Positions 1 through 8,615 are shown, numbered from the stretch's first letter. The stretch: DNA of 64,000 nucleotides from CBDDIP01 sp965279405 (GCA_965279405.1 OZ257157.1:2046001-2110000); one strand, 5' to 3'. Translations and numbers: made by a program. Notes: generated by a model not told the origin, from the letters alone.

Positions 1-165
1 GCACGCGCGCACTTCCCCGACGACGACATCGATCGGCTGGTTCCGTTGTACGAGCTGCACATCGCACTTGGCAGCCTCCAGTACCTGGCGTTCACGGAGG
101 ACTGGCGGGCGGTGGAGGATGCCGCCGGCCGAGTCGATCGACTGCTCGCCGACACTCGTCGATGA
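1..165 (+). CDS. C-terminal fragment, possibly a phosphotransferase-family protein
   Basis: The reading frame is open from the window edge to the TGA at 163-165 and gives 54 residues of a C-terminus. It contains an acidic patch (PDDDID) followed by a helical stretch (YELHIALGSLQYLAF) and a charged tail. This pattern resembles the C-terminal helices of aminoglycoside/choline phosphotransferase-like kinases, but the catalytic part lies outside the window, so the family call is tentative. It lies on the same strand as the next gene, 54 bp upstream of it. Confidence 0.4.
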   Translation, partial: ARAHFPDDDIDRLVPLYELHIALGSLQYLAFTEDWRAVEDAAGRVDRLLADTRR

Positions 166-219
166 GTCGAGGATGTCCAGGACGTCTACCCAGCAACACC
201 AACACCGGAGGTCGTGATC

Positions 220-759
220 ATGCGCAAGGTCGTCGTGTCGTACTTCGTGTCCCTCGACGGTGTCGTCGAGGCTCCCGACACGTTCCTCACCGAATGGGAC
301 GACGACGTGATGGACGCGTTCATGGCCGAGGCGCTCGGCGCGCAGGACGCCGTCATCCTCGGACGACGCAGCTACGACGAGTGGGTTGAGTTCTGGCCGA
401 CGAGCACCATCGAGCCGTACGCGACCTTCATCAACTCGGTCGCCAAGTTCGTCGCCACCTCGACCCCGCTCGATCTCGAGTGGACGAACGCGAGCATCAT
501 CGACGGCAACCTGATCGAGTTCGTGCGTGAGCTGCGCGAGCAGCCCGGCGGAGACATCGCCGTGCACGCCAGCATCTCGGTCGCGCAGGCGCTGCTGGCG
601 GCCGGGCTCGTCGACGAGCTCAAGTTGGTGATCATCCCGGCGATCGCCGGCAGCGGCCGTCGCTTGCTCGACGCCCTGCCCGCCCAGCGCTTGGAGACGA
701 TCCGGAGCGCGACGTCGCCGGCCGGCAAGCTGCTCGTGGAGTACCGCGTCGTTCGATAG
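220..759 (+). CDS. Dihydrofolate reductase / RibD C-terminal domain family protein
   Basis: The 179-residue protein has the RibD_C/DHFR-like fold pattern: an N-terminal strand plus SLDG motif (YFVSLDGVVEAP), a central GRRSY motif for NADPH binding, a segment with G-G-D-I (QPGGDIAVHAS) and a C-terminal LVDELKLVIIPAIAGSGRRLL motif. Stand-alone members are common in Actinobacteria as uncharacterised reductases; a true folate role is not implied. I chose the ATG at 220 because GGAG at 207-210 is then about 9 bp upstream. The GTG at 214 would leave only 3 bp to that ribosome site. The gene ends exactly where the palindromic ArsR operator begins. Confidence 0.85.
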   Translation: MRKVVVSYFVSLDGVVEAPDTFLTEWDDDVMDAFMAEALGAQDAVILGRRSYDEWVEFWPTSTIEPYATFINSVAKFVATSTPLDLEWTNASIIDGNLIEFVRELREQPGGDIAVHASISVAQALLAAGLVDELKLVIIPAIAGSGRRLLDALPAQRLETIRSATSPAGKLLVEYRVVR

Positions 760-793
760 CGCCTTGACAAGATTTATTGTCAAGGCGTACCGT
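760..793 (+). promoter_or_regulatory. Palindromic ArsR-type operator overlapping a leaderless promoter
   Basis: A perfect inverted repeat has arms CGCCTTGACA (760-769) and TGTCAAGGCG (778-787) around the 8-nt AT-rich spacer AGATTTAT. The left arm contains a consensus -35 box TTGACA (764-769), and TACCGT (788-793) serves as a -10 box 18 bp further on. The predicted transcription start then falls on or next to the ATG at 801, so the mRNA would be leaderless. An operator covering the -35/-10 spacer just before an ArsR-family gene is the usual arrangement for autorepression; the regulator assignment is inference. Confidence 0.75.
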
Positions 794-800
794 GTGGTCC

Positions 801-1379
801 ATGGACGACGTTCGAGTGCTGGCGGATGCAGCCGCCGTGGAGGTGGCGCTGGATCCGATCCGGGCCTCGATCCTCGACGCGCTGACCGAACCGGGGTCGG
901 CGACGACCGTGGCCGCGGCGGTCGGGCTGACCCGTCAGAAGGTCAACTACCACCTGAAGGCGCTGGAGGCCCACGGGCTGGTCGAGCTGGCCGAGGAGCG
1001 CTCGTGGGGTGGCATCACCGAACGGGTGGTGCAGCGGTCAGCGCGCCACCTCGTGGTGTCACCGCACGTGGTGCACGGCGCTGCCATCGATCCGAACACC
1101 GTGGCCGATCGGCTCTCCGCCGACTACCTGATCGCCGTGAACGCGCGGGCCGTCTCCGAGGTCGGTGCGATCGCCGGCAGCGTGGCAGCGACCGGCACAC
1201 GTCTGCCGACCCTCACCGTCGACACGGTGATCGGTTTCCAGTCGGCCGACGATCGCACCGCGTTCGCTGCCGATCTGCAATCCGCGATCGCCGCACTCGT
1301 CGCTCGCTACCACCACGACGACGGGCGTCCGCATCGTCTCACCATCTCGTCCTACCCCCGACCCGAGGAGCACGCATGA
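801..1379 (+). CDS. ArsR-family winged-helix transcriptional regulator
   Basis: The 192-residue protein has an N-terminal ArsR/GntR-like winged helix: DPIRASILDALTEPGSATTVAAAVGL, then the recognition helix TRQKVNYHLKALEAHGLVEL at about residues 30-70. This is the 'LTRQKVNYHLK' type found beside SRPBCC (AHSA1) genes. No cysteine metal site is visible, so a non-metal ligand is likely. The C-terminal 100 residues form a separate, unassigned domain. The ATG at 801 fits the promoter as a leaderless start. The gene overlaps the SRPBCC gene by ATGA (1376-1379), so the two are co-translated, and the palindrome at 760-787 suggests autoregulation. Confidence 0.85.
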   Translation: MDDVRVLADAAAVEVALDPIRASILDALTEPGSATTVAAAVGLTRQKVNYHLKALEAHGLVELAEERSWGGITERVVQRSARHLVVSPHVVHGAAIDPNTVADRLSADYLIAVNARAVSEVGAIAGSVAATGTRLPTLTVDTVIGFQSADDRTAFAADLQSAIAALVARYHHDDGRPHRLTISSYPRPEEHA

Positions 1380-1909
1380 CCACGTCCAACGAACCCAACC
1401 GCGTCGAGCACCGGATGGAGCGCACCTACGAGGTGGCTGCGACACCGGAACAGGTGTGGGACGCCATCGCCACTGCCGATGGGATCTCGGCGTGGATGGT
1501 GCCGACCCGATTGGACCCGCGGGTCGGTGGTGAGGTGTCGTTCGATCTCGGCGACTCCCGGTTGACCGGTGTCGTCACCGCCTACGCGCCGAACCAGCGA
1601 TTCGCCTACGACGAGCCGTGGCCGCTCGCGGCGAACATCGAGGACATCGCGCCCGACATGGCGACGTGGTTCGCCACGATCGGTGTACCGCTGTCGCAGG
1701 TGTACGACGACCTGCCGTCGATCACGCCGCTGGCGACCGAGTTCCTCATCGAGGCTGCGTCGGGCGGCAGCACCGTGATCCGCGTCGTGTCGAGCTCGTA
1801 CGGCAGCGGCGCGGATTGGGAGCACGAGTTCTTCGCCGAGATGGTCAACGGCTGGGGCGAGATGCTCGACAACCTCGCCACGCACCTGAACGGGGCGATC
1901 GCTCGATGA
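1376..1909 (+). CDS. SRPBCC (AHSA1/START-like) domain protein
   Basis: The 177-residue single-domain protein has the Activator-of-Hsp90/START-like layout: an N-terminal strand (RMERTYEVAATPEQVWDAI), ISAWMVP, a G-G-E-V-S-F turn and the C-terminal long helix (FAEMVNGWGEMLDNLATHL). Such proteins bind hydrophobic ligands in a helix-grip cavity. Pairs of an ArsR regulator and an SRPBCC protein in one operon are common in Actinobacteria, but the ligand is unknown. It overlaps both neighbours by 4 bp (ATGA at 1376-1379 and 1906-1909), so a three-gene translationally coupled unit is likely. Confidence 0.85.
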   Translation: MTTSNEPNRVEHRMERTYEVAATPEQVWDAIATADGISAWMVPTRLDPRVGGEVSFDLGDSRLTGVVTAYAPNQRFAYDEPWPLAANIEDIAPDMATWFATIGVPLSQVYDDLPSITPLATEFLIEAASGGSTVIRVVSSSYGSGADWEHEFFAEMVNGWGEMLDNLATHLNGAIAR

Positions 1910-2324
1910 GCACTGACCAACACGTCACTCGAGACGCACCGGTCGCGCCGACGGACCACCGCACCGGCGGCTCGCTCGACGCGGTGCGCTCGCGGGCGCG
2001 ATCGCCGCGGTCGGCACCACCGTCGTGGCAGCCATCGCCAGCGCCGCCGATGTCAGCCTCGAGATCAAGGGAGCAGCTGTTCCGATCGCCGCATTCGCGT
2101 GGTGGACGCTCGTCGCCGCTGCGCTTGGCGTCGTGCTGGCCCGCGTCCTGCGCGATCGCCGGCGGTTCCTCATCGTCTCGACCGCCGGTGCCGCCCTGTC
2201 GCTCATCCCGGCGATCGCTGCGCCTGACGACACGGCCACCAAGGTCGTGCTCGTGGCGACCCATCTGCTTGCCGCGGCGATCATCATCCCGACCCTCACC
2301 CGCAAGCTCCCCGTCACTCGCTGA
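1906..2324 (+). pseudogene. DUF6069-like four-TM membrane protein with an apparent -1 frameshift
   Basis: An ATG at 1906 overlaps the upstream stop (ATGA) and encodes a Thr/Pro-rich N-terminus for about 24 codons (to about 1975). After that this frame becomes Ser/Arg/Pro-rich nonsense. From about 1977 the neighbouring frame gives a clean hydrophobic protein: ALAGAIAAVGTTVVAAI, PIAAFAWWTLVAAALGVVL, LIVSTAGAALSLIPAI and VVLVATHLLAAAIIIP, ending at 2324. Four helices in this order fit the small DUF6069 membrane family. The membrane frame has no ATG/GTG/TTG before the GTG at 2025, which would cut off most of helix 1 and has no ribosome site. A 1-bp deletion in the GC-rich stretch 1970-1985 (real or a sequencing error) explains this best. 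Confidence 0.6.
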
Positions 2325-2374
2325 CTCGCCCTATTCGCTGGCGTCGCCACTGATCTTGTGGTGAGGTGACGCGC

Positions 2375-3184
2375 ATGACGACCGTGATCGAGCTCGGCGA
2401 CGTTCGCCTCACGCGAGTGCTCTACGTCGATGCGGCGATCGATCCGGATGCGGTGGGCCTCACCCCCGACGAGGTTCGTGCGGTGCCGTGGGGATCGCCG
2501 ACGTGGGCCGAGGACGGACAGGTGCGCGCGGCGAGCTGCGTGTGGGTGATCAGCACGGCCGGTCGGCACATCGCCGTCGACCCGAGCGGCAACATCGACG
2601 AGATCCTCCACGACCCGGACAGCACCGGTGCGCACCAGGCCGCGTACGCCGCAGCATTCGCAGCTGCGGGCATCCCGATCGAGTCGATCGACACCGTGCT
2701 GCTGTCGCACATCGAGTCCATCGGGCTGAGCGCAGTGCACGATGAGGACGCGTGGCGGCCGTTCTTCCCCTACGCCCGCCTGCTGATGAGCGAACGTGCA
2801 CTGCAGTCGTTCGACGAGTCTCCGCCCGACGGTGAGCTCGCGACCGCGTTCCGAGCCCTCATCGACGGCGGGCTGGTGGACACGTTCAGCGACGGCGAGC
2901 GACTGGCGCCTGGCGTGACCGCCGAGTGGACCGGCATGCACAACGTCGGCCACTGCGCGTTCCACGTCGGCGATGCGGCCACGTTCGTCGGCCACCTTGC
3001 CGTCACGCCGCTGCACCTCGGCACGGGCCCGTGCCCGGCGCAGCACTTCGAACCCGATGCCGCGTGGCAGTGGCTGACGTCCATCACCTGCGACCCGTCC
3101 CGCGTGATCATCGGTCCGCTCTGGCCGTCGCCCGGTGCGCTTCGGTGGCACGACGACCATCCCGTCGCCGTCGCAACCGCCTGA
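2375..3184 (+). CDS. Metallo-beta-lactamase-fold protein with degenerate metal site
   Basis: The 269-residue protein follows the MBL-fold plan: a strand pair, DPSGNIDE (where active members have DTG), IDTVLLSHIESIG at the place of the HxHxDH motif, a later NVGHCAFHVGD like the GHTPGH loop, and FVGHLAVTPLHL where active enzymes have GD..H. The HxHxDH ligands are replaced by H-I-E-S-I-G and the bridging Asp by His, so the usual two-metal centre should not form. The ATG at 2375 is about 8 bp from GAGGTG (2361-2366); the GTG at 2366 lies within that site. It may bind or sense an ester- or lactone-like molecule rather than hydrolyse it; that is inference. Confidence 0.65.
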   Translation: MTTVIELGDVRLTRVLYVDAAIDPDAVGLTPDEVRAVPWGSPTWAEDGQVRAASCVWVISTAGRHIAVDPSGNIDEILHDPDSTGAHQAAYAAAFAAAGIPIESIDTVLLSHIESIGLSAVHDEDAWRPFFPYARLLMSERALQSFDESPPDGELATAFRALIDGGLVDTFSDGERLAPGVTAEWTGMHNVGHCAFHVGDAATFVGHLAVTPLHLGTGPCPAQHFEPDAAWQWLTSITCDPSRVIIGPLWPSPGALRWHDDHPVAVATA

Positions 3185-3270
3185 GCCTGCAGCGAGCGGC
3201 ACAGATCTCCCGAGACCGTCGGGAACCCGCCCCCTTCCACCCGGGAACGCTCCACGTGCATGGTGATCGC

Positions 3271-3732
3271 ATGACGAAGCACCACTCCCTCCGCCGGCTC
3301 GCTCCGGCCTGCATCCTGCTCGTGGCCACCGGCGCTGCCTGTGGGTCCGATGCGAAGAAGAGTCAGCTCACCGAGGCCCAGTACCGCGACAAGGCAAACG
3401 CCGTGTGCACGGCAGCCGAGGGTGAGCTGCAGCCGATCTTCGAGGCCATCTTCCCGAAGCTCGACTCCGCCACCGAGGCCGAGCGCCAGACCGCCACCGA
3501 CGGGCTGCTCGGCGTGCTGCACAAGGAGATCGACGACCTCGCCGCTCTGCAGCCGCCGGATTCGATCTCGGACGACGTCGATGCGATGCTCGCCGCCGTG
3601 CGCACCGCCGAGAGCACCGTGAAGGAACAAGGCGCCGGCTTCTGGCTCGACGACTCGGACCCGTTCGCCGACGCCAACCAGCGCGCGGCCGCGTTGGGGA
3701 TCGATGCGTGCGCCGGCGACGCGTCCGAGTGA
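3271..3732 (+). CDS. Small predicted lipoprotein, unknown function
   Basis: The 153-residue product has a short basic N-terminus, a hydrophobic core (LAPACILLVATGAAC) and a lipobox-like cysteine at about residue 24 followed by GSDAKKS, typical of actinobacterial lipoproteins. The mature part is helical, acidic and rich in Ala/Glu with two later cysteines (AVCTAAE and DACAGD) that could form a disulphide. No catalytic motif is seen. The start at ATG 3271 gives the signal peptide directly. The gene ends 25 bp before the sensor kinase start, so it may be co-transcribed and could be an accessory of that kinase; this is speculative. Confidence 0.7.
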   Translation: MTKHHSLRRLAPACILLVATGAACGSDAKKSQLTEAQYRDKANAVCTAAEGELQPIFEAIFPKLDSATEAERQTATDGLLGVLHKEIDDLAALQPPDSISDDVDAMLAAVRTAESTVKEQGAGFWLDDSDPFADANQRAAALGIDACAGDASE

Positions 3733-3757
3733 CTCGGAGCTGCGTGGCAGAGTGTCG

Positions 3758-5803
3758 ATGGTGAGCGCGACGCGGATCTCTCCCGGCTCCCTCGTCGTCG
3801 ATCGTGAGGGAACCACCGTGCGGCGCGTGCGCGTGCTGCGCGGCGTGACGTTCGCGGGTTGCGCGATCGCGGGGCTGGCGATCGTCGCGGGGTTGTGGCT
3901 GGCGGTGCTCAACCGCGACGTCACCTCCGCGACCATCGTGCCCGAACCGTCGTCCACCTTCTGGTGGAGCCAGGCGCTCAGCGCGTGCATCTTCATCGTC
4001 GCCGCGCTGGCCCTGGTGCGTCGCCCGGAGACCGGGTGGTCGGTGTGGTGCACCGTTGCTGCGCTGGGCCACGCCGTCGGCCTGCTCGCGCAGGGATGGG
4101 CGCTGCAGGTGTTCGTCGTCGGCCACGACCTGCCCTTCGGGAACCTGTCGGTGTGGCTCCTCTCGTGGGTGCTACCGCTCGAGGTGCCGGCGCAGACCTG
4201 GATGCTGCTGACCGCGCCCGACGGGCGCCTGCCGCGCGGCCGGGGTCGCCGGGTGGCTGTGTGGGGCACGATGACGCTGGCGTTGTGCGGGGTCGCGGCC
4301 GGGATGGTCACACGCCTCGACCTCTCCGACAACCCGTTGGCCGGCGCCGAGTTCCCGTTCGGCTCCGGCCTCGATCTGCCCGAGGCGTTGCCCTTCGCGC
4401 TCCTCGTCCCGACGCTCGTGCCGACGTTGATCCTGTTGGCGATGCGCTGGCGGGAGTCGACGGGCGACGCGCGCCGCTCGATGCGGACGATCTTCGTGCT
4501 CGTGTTCGGCGGGCTGTGGGTGACGCTGCTCATCGCCAACCCGGGCCTGGCGATCGGTGTCGGCCAGTGGGTGACGGTGCTGCAGATCGCCGCCCTCGTG
4601 TGGGTGATCTTGCGCGATCGCCTGTTCGGCATCGACACGCTTTTCGAGCGGGCGCTGGTCGCCTCGCTGCTGATCGGCCTGCTCTTGGTGACGTACGCAT
4701 CGATCGTCACGGTGGGCGATGGGTTGTTCAGCGCGTCGCTCGGTCCGGTGGCCGCGGTTGCCGTCGCCCTCCTCGCGCTGCCGCTGCGCGAACGAATCGG
4801 TCGTGGTGTGATCCGCTTCATCTACGGCGATCGCGATCGCCCGGACCGTGTGGTCGAGGCCGTGGCCCGTCGCGTGGTCGCCAGGACCACCCCCGACGAG
4901 ATGGTCGCGGCCGTGGTCGACGACGTCGCGGCAGGGTTGCGACTGCCATGGATCGCGATCGACGTTCCCAACGTCGAGGGGCTGCTCGCCGAGTCCGGCA
5001 CCAGGCAGGCCGACGTCGAGCCCGAGACCGTCGAGCTGCTGCACCTCGGACGGTCCATCGGGCACCTCGTGCTGCAGCCGCGACGCGGCGAGGATCGACT
5101 GGGCGACCGCGACCGCGCGGCGCTGATGGCGGTCGCACCGCACCTCGGCTCGCTCGTCGACGGGGCCCGTTCGGCGGTGCTGCTGCGAGAGAGCCGCGAT
5201 CGCCTCGTGCGCGTCCGCGAGGAGGAGCGCCGGCGGTTGCGCCGCGACCTGCACGATGGCCTCGGCCCCGTGCTGACCGGCGTGGCGTTGATGACCGATG
5301 TCGCCCGGAACACGATCACATCGGATCCGCAGGTGGCGGTCGACGCGCTCGTGCAGACACGTGCCGAGCTGACCCGTGCGCTCGATGAGATCAGGCGCTT
5401 GGTCGACGCGCTGCGTCCACCCGTGCTCGACGAGCTCGGACTCGTCGGCTCGATCGCGCAGCAGGCCGAACGGTTCAACGGACTGGCCATCACCGTCGAG
5501 CACGAGGGTGATCTGAGCAGCCTGCCCGCGGCCGTCGAGGTGGCGGCCTTCCGCATCGTGCTCGAGGCGATGACGAACGCCGCCCGTCATGCGCACGCGA
5601 CGTCGGTGCGCGTGCGACTGCAACGAGCTGATGACCTCGAGATCGATGTGGTGGACGACGGGTCGCAGTCCGGCCCGTGGGTCGCCGGTGTCGGGATCAC
5701 ATCGATGTCGGATCGAGCCACCGAGATCGGCGGCGAGCTGTTGGTCGGCCCGAACGTCGGCGGCGGCGGACGGGTGTCAGCACGACTGCCGGTGCTCGCA
5801 TGA
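3758..5803 (+). CDS. NarL-type membrane sensor histidine kinase (HisKA_3)
   Basis: The 681-residue kinase starts with about eight to ten hydrophobic segments (residues 30-350). A short GAF-like linker follows (about 370-470), then the dimerisation/phosphoacceptor motif RRRLRRDLHDGLGPVLTG with the His at about residue 497. It ends in a HATPase domain with N-box EAMTNAARHAHA and late G-box GVGITSMSDRATEIGG. RDLHDGLGP identifies the HisKA_3 class, which partners with LuxR-output regulators. The stop overlaps the regulator start (ATGA at 5800-5803), so the pair is co-translated. The multi-TM N-terminus suggests sensing in or at the membrane; the signal is unknown. Confidence 0.9.
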   Translation: MVSATRISPGSLVVDREGTTVRRVRVLRGVTFAGCAIAGLAIVAGLWLAVLNRDVTSATIVPEPSSTFWWSQALSACIFIVAALALVRRPETGWSVWCTVAALGHAVGLLAQGWALQVFVVGHDLPFGNLSVWLLSWVLPLEVPAQTWMLLTAPDGRLPRGRGRRVAVWGTMTLALCGVAAGMVTRLDLSDNPLAGAEFPFGSGLDLPEALPFALLVPTLVPTLILLAMRWRESTGDARRSMRTIFVLVFGGLWVTLLIANPGLAIGVGQWVTVLQIAALVWVILRDRLFGIDTLFERALVASLLIGLLLVTYASIVTVGDGLFSASLGPVAAVAVALLALPLRERIGRGVIRFIYGDRDRPDRVVEAVARRVVARTTPDEMVAAVVDDVAAGLRLPWIAIDVPNVEGLLAESGTRQADVEPETVELLHLGRSIGHLVLQPRRGEDRLGDRDRAALMAVAPHLGSLVDGARSAVLLRESRDRLVRVREEERRRLRRDLHDGLGPVLTGVALMTDVARNTITSDPQVAVDALVQTRAELTRALDEIRRLVDALRPPVLDELGLVGSIAQQAERFNGLAITVEHEGDLSSLPAAVEVAAFRIVLEAMTNAARHAHATSVRVRLQRADDLEIDVVDDGSQSGPWVAGVGITSMSDRATEIGGELLVGPNVGGGGRVSARLPVLA

Positions 5804-6450
5804 GCGATGCGGTGCGGGTGCTCATCGTGGATGACCACGCCGTCGTGCGTTCGGGCCTGCGCGCCCTGCTCGGCACCGTCGCCGGGCTCGAGGTCGTGGG
5901 CGAGGCGGGGGGCGGCACCGAAGCCGTCGAGCAGGCGATCGCGATGGTTCCCGATGTGGTGCTGATGGACCTGCAGATGCCCGATGGCAACGGGATCGAC
6001 GCCACACGCGCAATCGCAGCGGCCTGCCCGAGCGTCGCCGTGCTCGTGCTGACGATGTACGAGGAGGACGACATGGTGTTCTCCTCGCTGCGCGCCGGTG
6101 CCCGCGGCTACCTGCTCAAGGGCGCCGATCAGGACGAGGTGGTGCGTGCGATCCATGCCGTCGCCGCCGGCCAGGTGATCCTCGGTTCGGGTGCGGCCGA
6201 GCGGGTGCTGGCCTCGTTCGCCGCGCCGGTGGCGCAACGCCAGCCGTTCCCGCAGCTGACCGATCGAGAGCTCGACGTGCTCCGCCTGATCGCCGACGGT
6301 CACCGCAACGATGCGATCGCCCGCACGCTCAACCTCGCCACGAAGACGGTGGCGAACCACGTCTCCAACATCCTGGCGAAGCTCCAGTTCGCGGATCGCG
6401 CCGCGGCCATCGTCGCCGCCCGCAGAGCCGGGCTCGTGGACGATCGCTGA
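5800..6450 (+). CDS. NarL/FixJ-family response regulator
   Basis: The 216-residue protein has a receiver domain (VLIVDDHAVVRSG, phosphoacceptor Asp57 in VVLMDLQMPDG, switch Thr in LVLTMYEEDD, Lys in YLLKGA). It ends in a LuxR-type HTH (LTDRELDVLRLIADGHRNDAIARTL, then TVANHVSNILAKL). It is the cognate partner of the upstream HisKA_3 kinase with which it overlaps by 4 bp. No target site can be read from this window. Confidence 0.93.
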   Translation: MSDAVRVLIVDDHAVVRSGLRALLGTVAGLEVVGEAGGGTEAVEQAIAMVPDVVLMDLQMPDGNGIDATRAIAAACPSVAVLVLTMYEEDDMVFSSLRAGARGYLLKGADQDEVVRAIHAVAAGQVILGSGAAERVLASFAAPVAQRQPFPQLTDRELDVLRLIADGHRNDAIARTLNLATKTVANHVSNILAKLQFADRAAAIVAARRAGLVDDR

Positions 6451-6473
6451 GCCCCGGCAGATCGCAGCCCGCG

Positions 6474-7088
6474 TCAGTCGGACTCGGTGAGCAAGGCGAT
6501 GCCCAGTGCGGCGTACAGCAACATCCATCCACCCAGCGCCACCCGACCGGCATCTGCTGACAGGGCGAGTGCTGGGGTCAGCGGAACGAACATGTACACG
6601 CCGAGCGCGAGCGGCAGCCACCGGATCCAGACGGGGACGTTCCACCCTCCACGGATCACTGCGAGCCCCGCAACCACCAGGGCCGCCCCGATCACGAGCG
6701 TGGGGAGGGCGTAGAGGGTCGAGATGAGCGTTGCGGTCGAGCTGTCACTGGGCTCATCAGCGGCCGCGATGTTGATCAGTTCCACGATCGCGAGGAGACC
6801 CATCCCGGCCGCGCCGACCATCACGCTGCGTCGAGCGCGTTCGGTCGGAACGAGCCTCGCCAGCGCGATGAGGGCGAGGACGAGCGGAACGTGTTGCACG
6901 GCCAACAGGACCTGCCCGAAGCGGAAGCCAGTGGGCGACTGAGGGTAGGAGTATCGGTCGTCGCCGACCGAGGGATCCATGACCAGCATCACGGCGACGT
7001 ATGCCACCCCGACGAGTGCGGCGAGCAGGCAGGCAGCGCCGATGCGGCGAGACGTCGAAGGTCGAGTTGGCAGAACGGAGGCGGTCAT
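6474..7088 (-). CDS. Multi-pass membrane protein, unknown function
   Basis: The 204-residue protein starts at ATG 7088 and has a basic N-terminus (RPSTSRRIG) followed by five or six hydrophobic helices (for example ACLLAALVGVAYVAVMLVM, LVLALIALARLV and TLVIGAALVVAGLAVI). There is no recognisable catalytic motif. The family resembles small uncharacterised actinobacterial membrane proteins. It is divergent from the LuxR regulator starting at 7158; the 69-bp gap between them must hold both promoters, so the regulator may control it. Confidence 0.7.
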   Translation of the reverse strand: MTASVLPTRPSTSRRIGAACLLAALVGVAYVAVMLVMDPSVGDDRYSYPQSPTGFRFGQVLLAVQHVPLVLALIALARLVPTERARRSVMVGAAGMGLLAIVELINIAAADEPSDSSTATLISTLYALPTLVIGAALVVAGLAVIRGGWNVPVWIRWLPLALGVYMFVPLTPALALSADAGRVALGGWMLLYAALGIALLTESD

Positions 7089-7157
7089 CGACGAAAGGTA
7101 CGATGACCTTCTCGACGAGCGCCTCCGTGGAAGTACGGATTCGCGAGCATTGGTCAG

Positions 7158-8615
7158 ATGGGAACAGTGCGAACTCCGACGTTGCGGCAAGCAGAAGATC
7201 TCTCGCGCTCGGGCGATGTCGAGGCAGCGTTGGCGCACTGTGAGGCGGTGTCACGTGCTGCGATTGCGGAGGGCGACAAGGAGATGGTGGCGGCGGCCGC
7301 GCTGCTGCTCCCCGCAGTTCGGATCGGGTCGTGGTCGCTGCGTGCGCGCCAGCGCGCGTTGGCGGAGCGGGCGCTCCGGTTGATCGGCGACGGCGGGCCC
7401 GCGGACACGGTCGTCGCCCTGCGGTCGGTCATCGCCACGATGGCGAACCCGTGGTCCGGTGATGGCATCGAGCTCGTCGACACCGGGCTTCCGTCCGGCG
7501 ATCCAGCAGCCGCAGCCGGCCTCTTGCGGGCCCGTCATGAGGAGCTCGTGCACCTCCGCCACGTCGAGGCGCGCCTGCACCTCGCCGACGAGATGATCGC
7601 GCTGGGTGAGACGACGGGTGATGACGAACTGCTGGCGACCGGCCGGGCGTGGCGCCTCGACGGCCTCAGCCAACTGGGCCGTCGGGCCGATCTCGATGCC
7701 GAACTGCTCGACCTGTGCGGCCTGATCGACCGAATGGACAACGGCTGGTGGCAGTGGTGGCGCCTTGCCACCTGGGCGTCGCTCTCGCACCTCGACGGAG
7801 AGCACGGTGAGGCGTTGGCCCACTCGGATCGTGCGGCGGCTTTCGGTGAGGAGCGATCCATTCCTGAGGCTCCGTTCGTGCATCTGGTCCTCCAGACGCG
7901 GGTCGCTCTCAGAACAGGTGAGCGCCTGGTGCCGGTTGAAGAGGCGGTCCGCGAGGTGTTGCGTCACGCCCCGATGGAAGCTCGCGGATGGCGAGCCCAG
8001 TTGTTGGTCGCACGAGGGATGATGGACGAGGCCGCCGACATCTGGCGTTCGTTGGCGCCGCGCCTCGAAGGGGTCCCCGAGCGAGCGCCCGAGTGGGCAG
8101 TGGTCAACGAGGGACACGCCAGCCTGGCCCTCGCGCTCGGTGACCGAGCCTCAGCCGCCGTGATCTTTCGGATGCTGTCTCCGTACGAGGGTCTGCACGT
8201 GGTGGGACCCGTCCAGACCCCGTCGAGCGGGCCGGTGTCGCTTGTCCTCGGTCGACTCGCAGCCCTCGTCGGTGACGACAGCGCGGCGCGTCACCTCGAC
8301 GCGGCCGAGACCCAAGCGGCTGCGATCGGGGCACCTGACTTCATCGCCGATGCCCGCTCGGCCCGTCACGCGCTGGAGGAACGGGGCGGTGTGCTGACGC
8401 CGCGGGAACGAGAGGTGGCGCATGCCATCGGCTCCGGTGACACGAACGCGCAGATCGCCCGTCGGTTGTACGTGTCCGAGCGGACCATCGAGTCCCACGT
8501 GAGCCACATCCTCACGAAGCTGAACCTGCCGTCGCGGGCCGCGGTAGCCACCTGGGTGGCCCGAGGAGACGGCGGTCGCTCACTGCCCCCGATCAGTCGC
8601 CGCCCGAACAACTGA
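7158..8615 (+). CDS. LuxR-family transcriptional regulator with helical-repeat sensor region
   Basis: The 485-residue protein has a long Ala/Leu/Arg-rich helical region (residues 1-400) of TPR-like character without a Walker A motif. A C-terminal LuxR HTH follows (LTPREREVAHAIGSGDTNAQIARRLY, SERTIESHVSHILTKLNL, about residues 410-470). It resembles the C-terminal half of LAL regulators lacking the ATPase domain. The ATG at 7158 follows the divergent membrane gene closely, which makes that gene a candidate target. Confidence 0.85.
   Translation: MGTVRTPTLRQAEDLSRSGDVEAALAHCEAVSRAAIAEGDKEMVAAAALLLPAVRIGSWSLRARQRALAERALRLIGDGGPADTVVALRSVIATMANPWSGDGIELVDTGLPSGDPAAAAGLLRARHEELVHLRHVEARLHLADEMIALGETTGDDELLATGRAWRLDGLSQLGRRADLDAELLDLCGLIDRMDNGWWQWWRLATWASLSHLDGEHGEALAHSDRAAAFGEERSIPEAPFVHLVLQTRVALRTGERLVPVEEAVREVLRHAPMEARGWRAQLLVARGMMDEAADIWRSLAPRLEGVPERAPEWAVVNEGHASLALALGDRASAAVIFRMLSPYEGLHVVGPVQTPSSGPVSLVLGRLAALVGDDSAARHLDAAETQAAAIGAPDFIADARSARHALEERGGVLTPREREVAHAIGSGDTNAQIARRLYVSERTIESHVSHILTKLNLPSRAAVATWVARGDGGRSLPPISRRPNN

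Noticed and set aside
2770..4821. Long minus-strand open frame (683 codons) opposite the lipoprotein and sensor kinase genes
   Set aside because: Composition is Arg/Ser/Thr-rich without domains, and it lies antisense to well-supported genes. In this GC-rich DNA the complementary frames stay open by chance.
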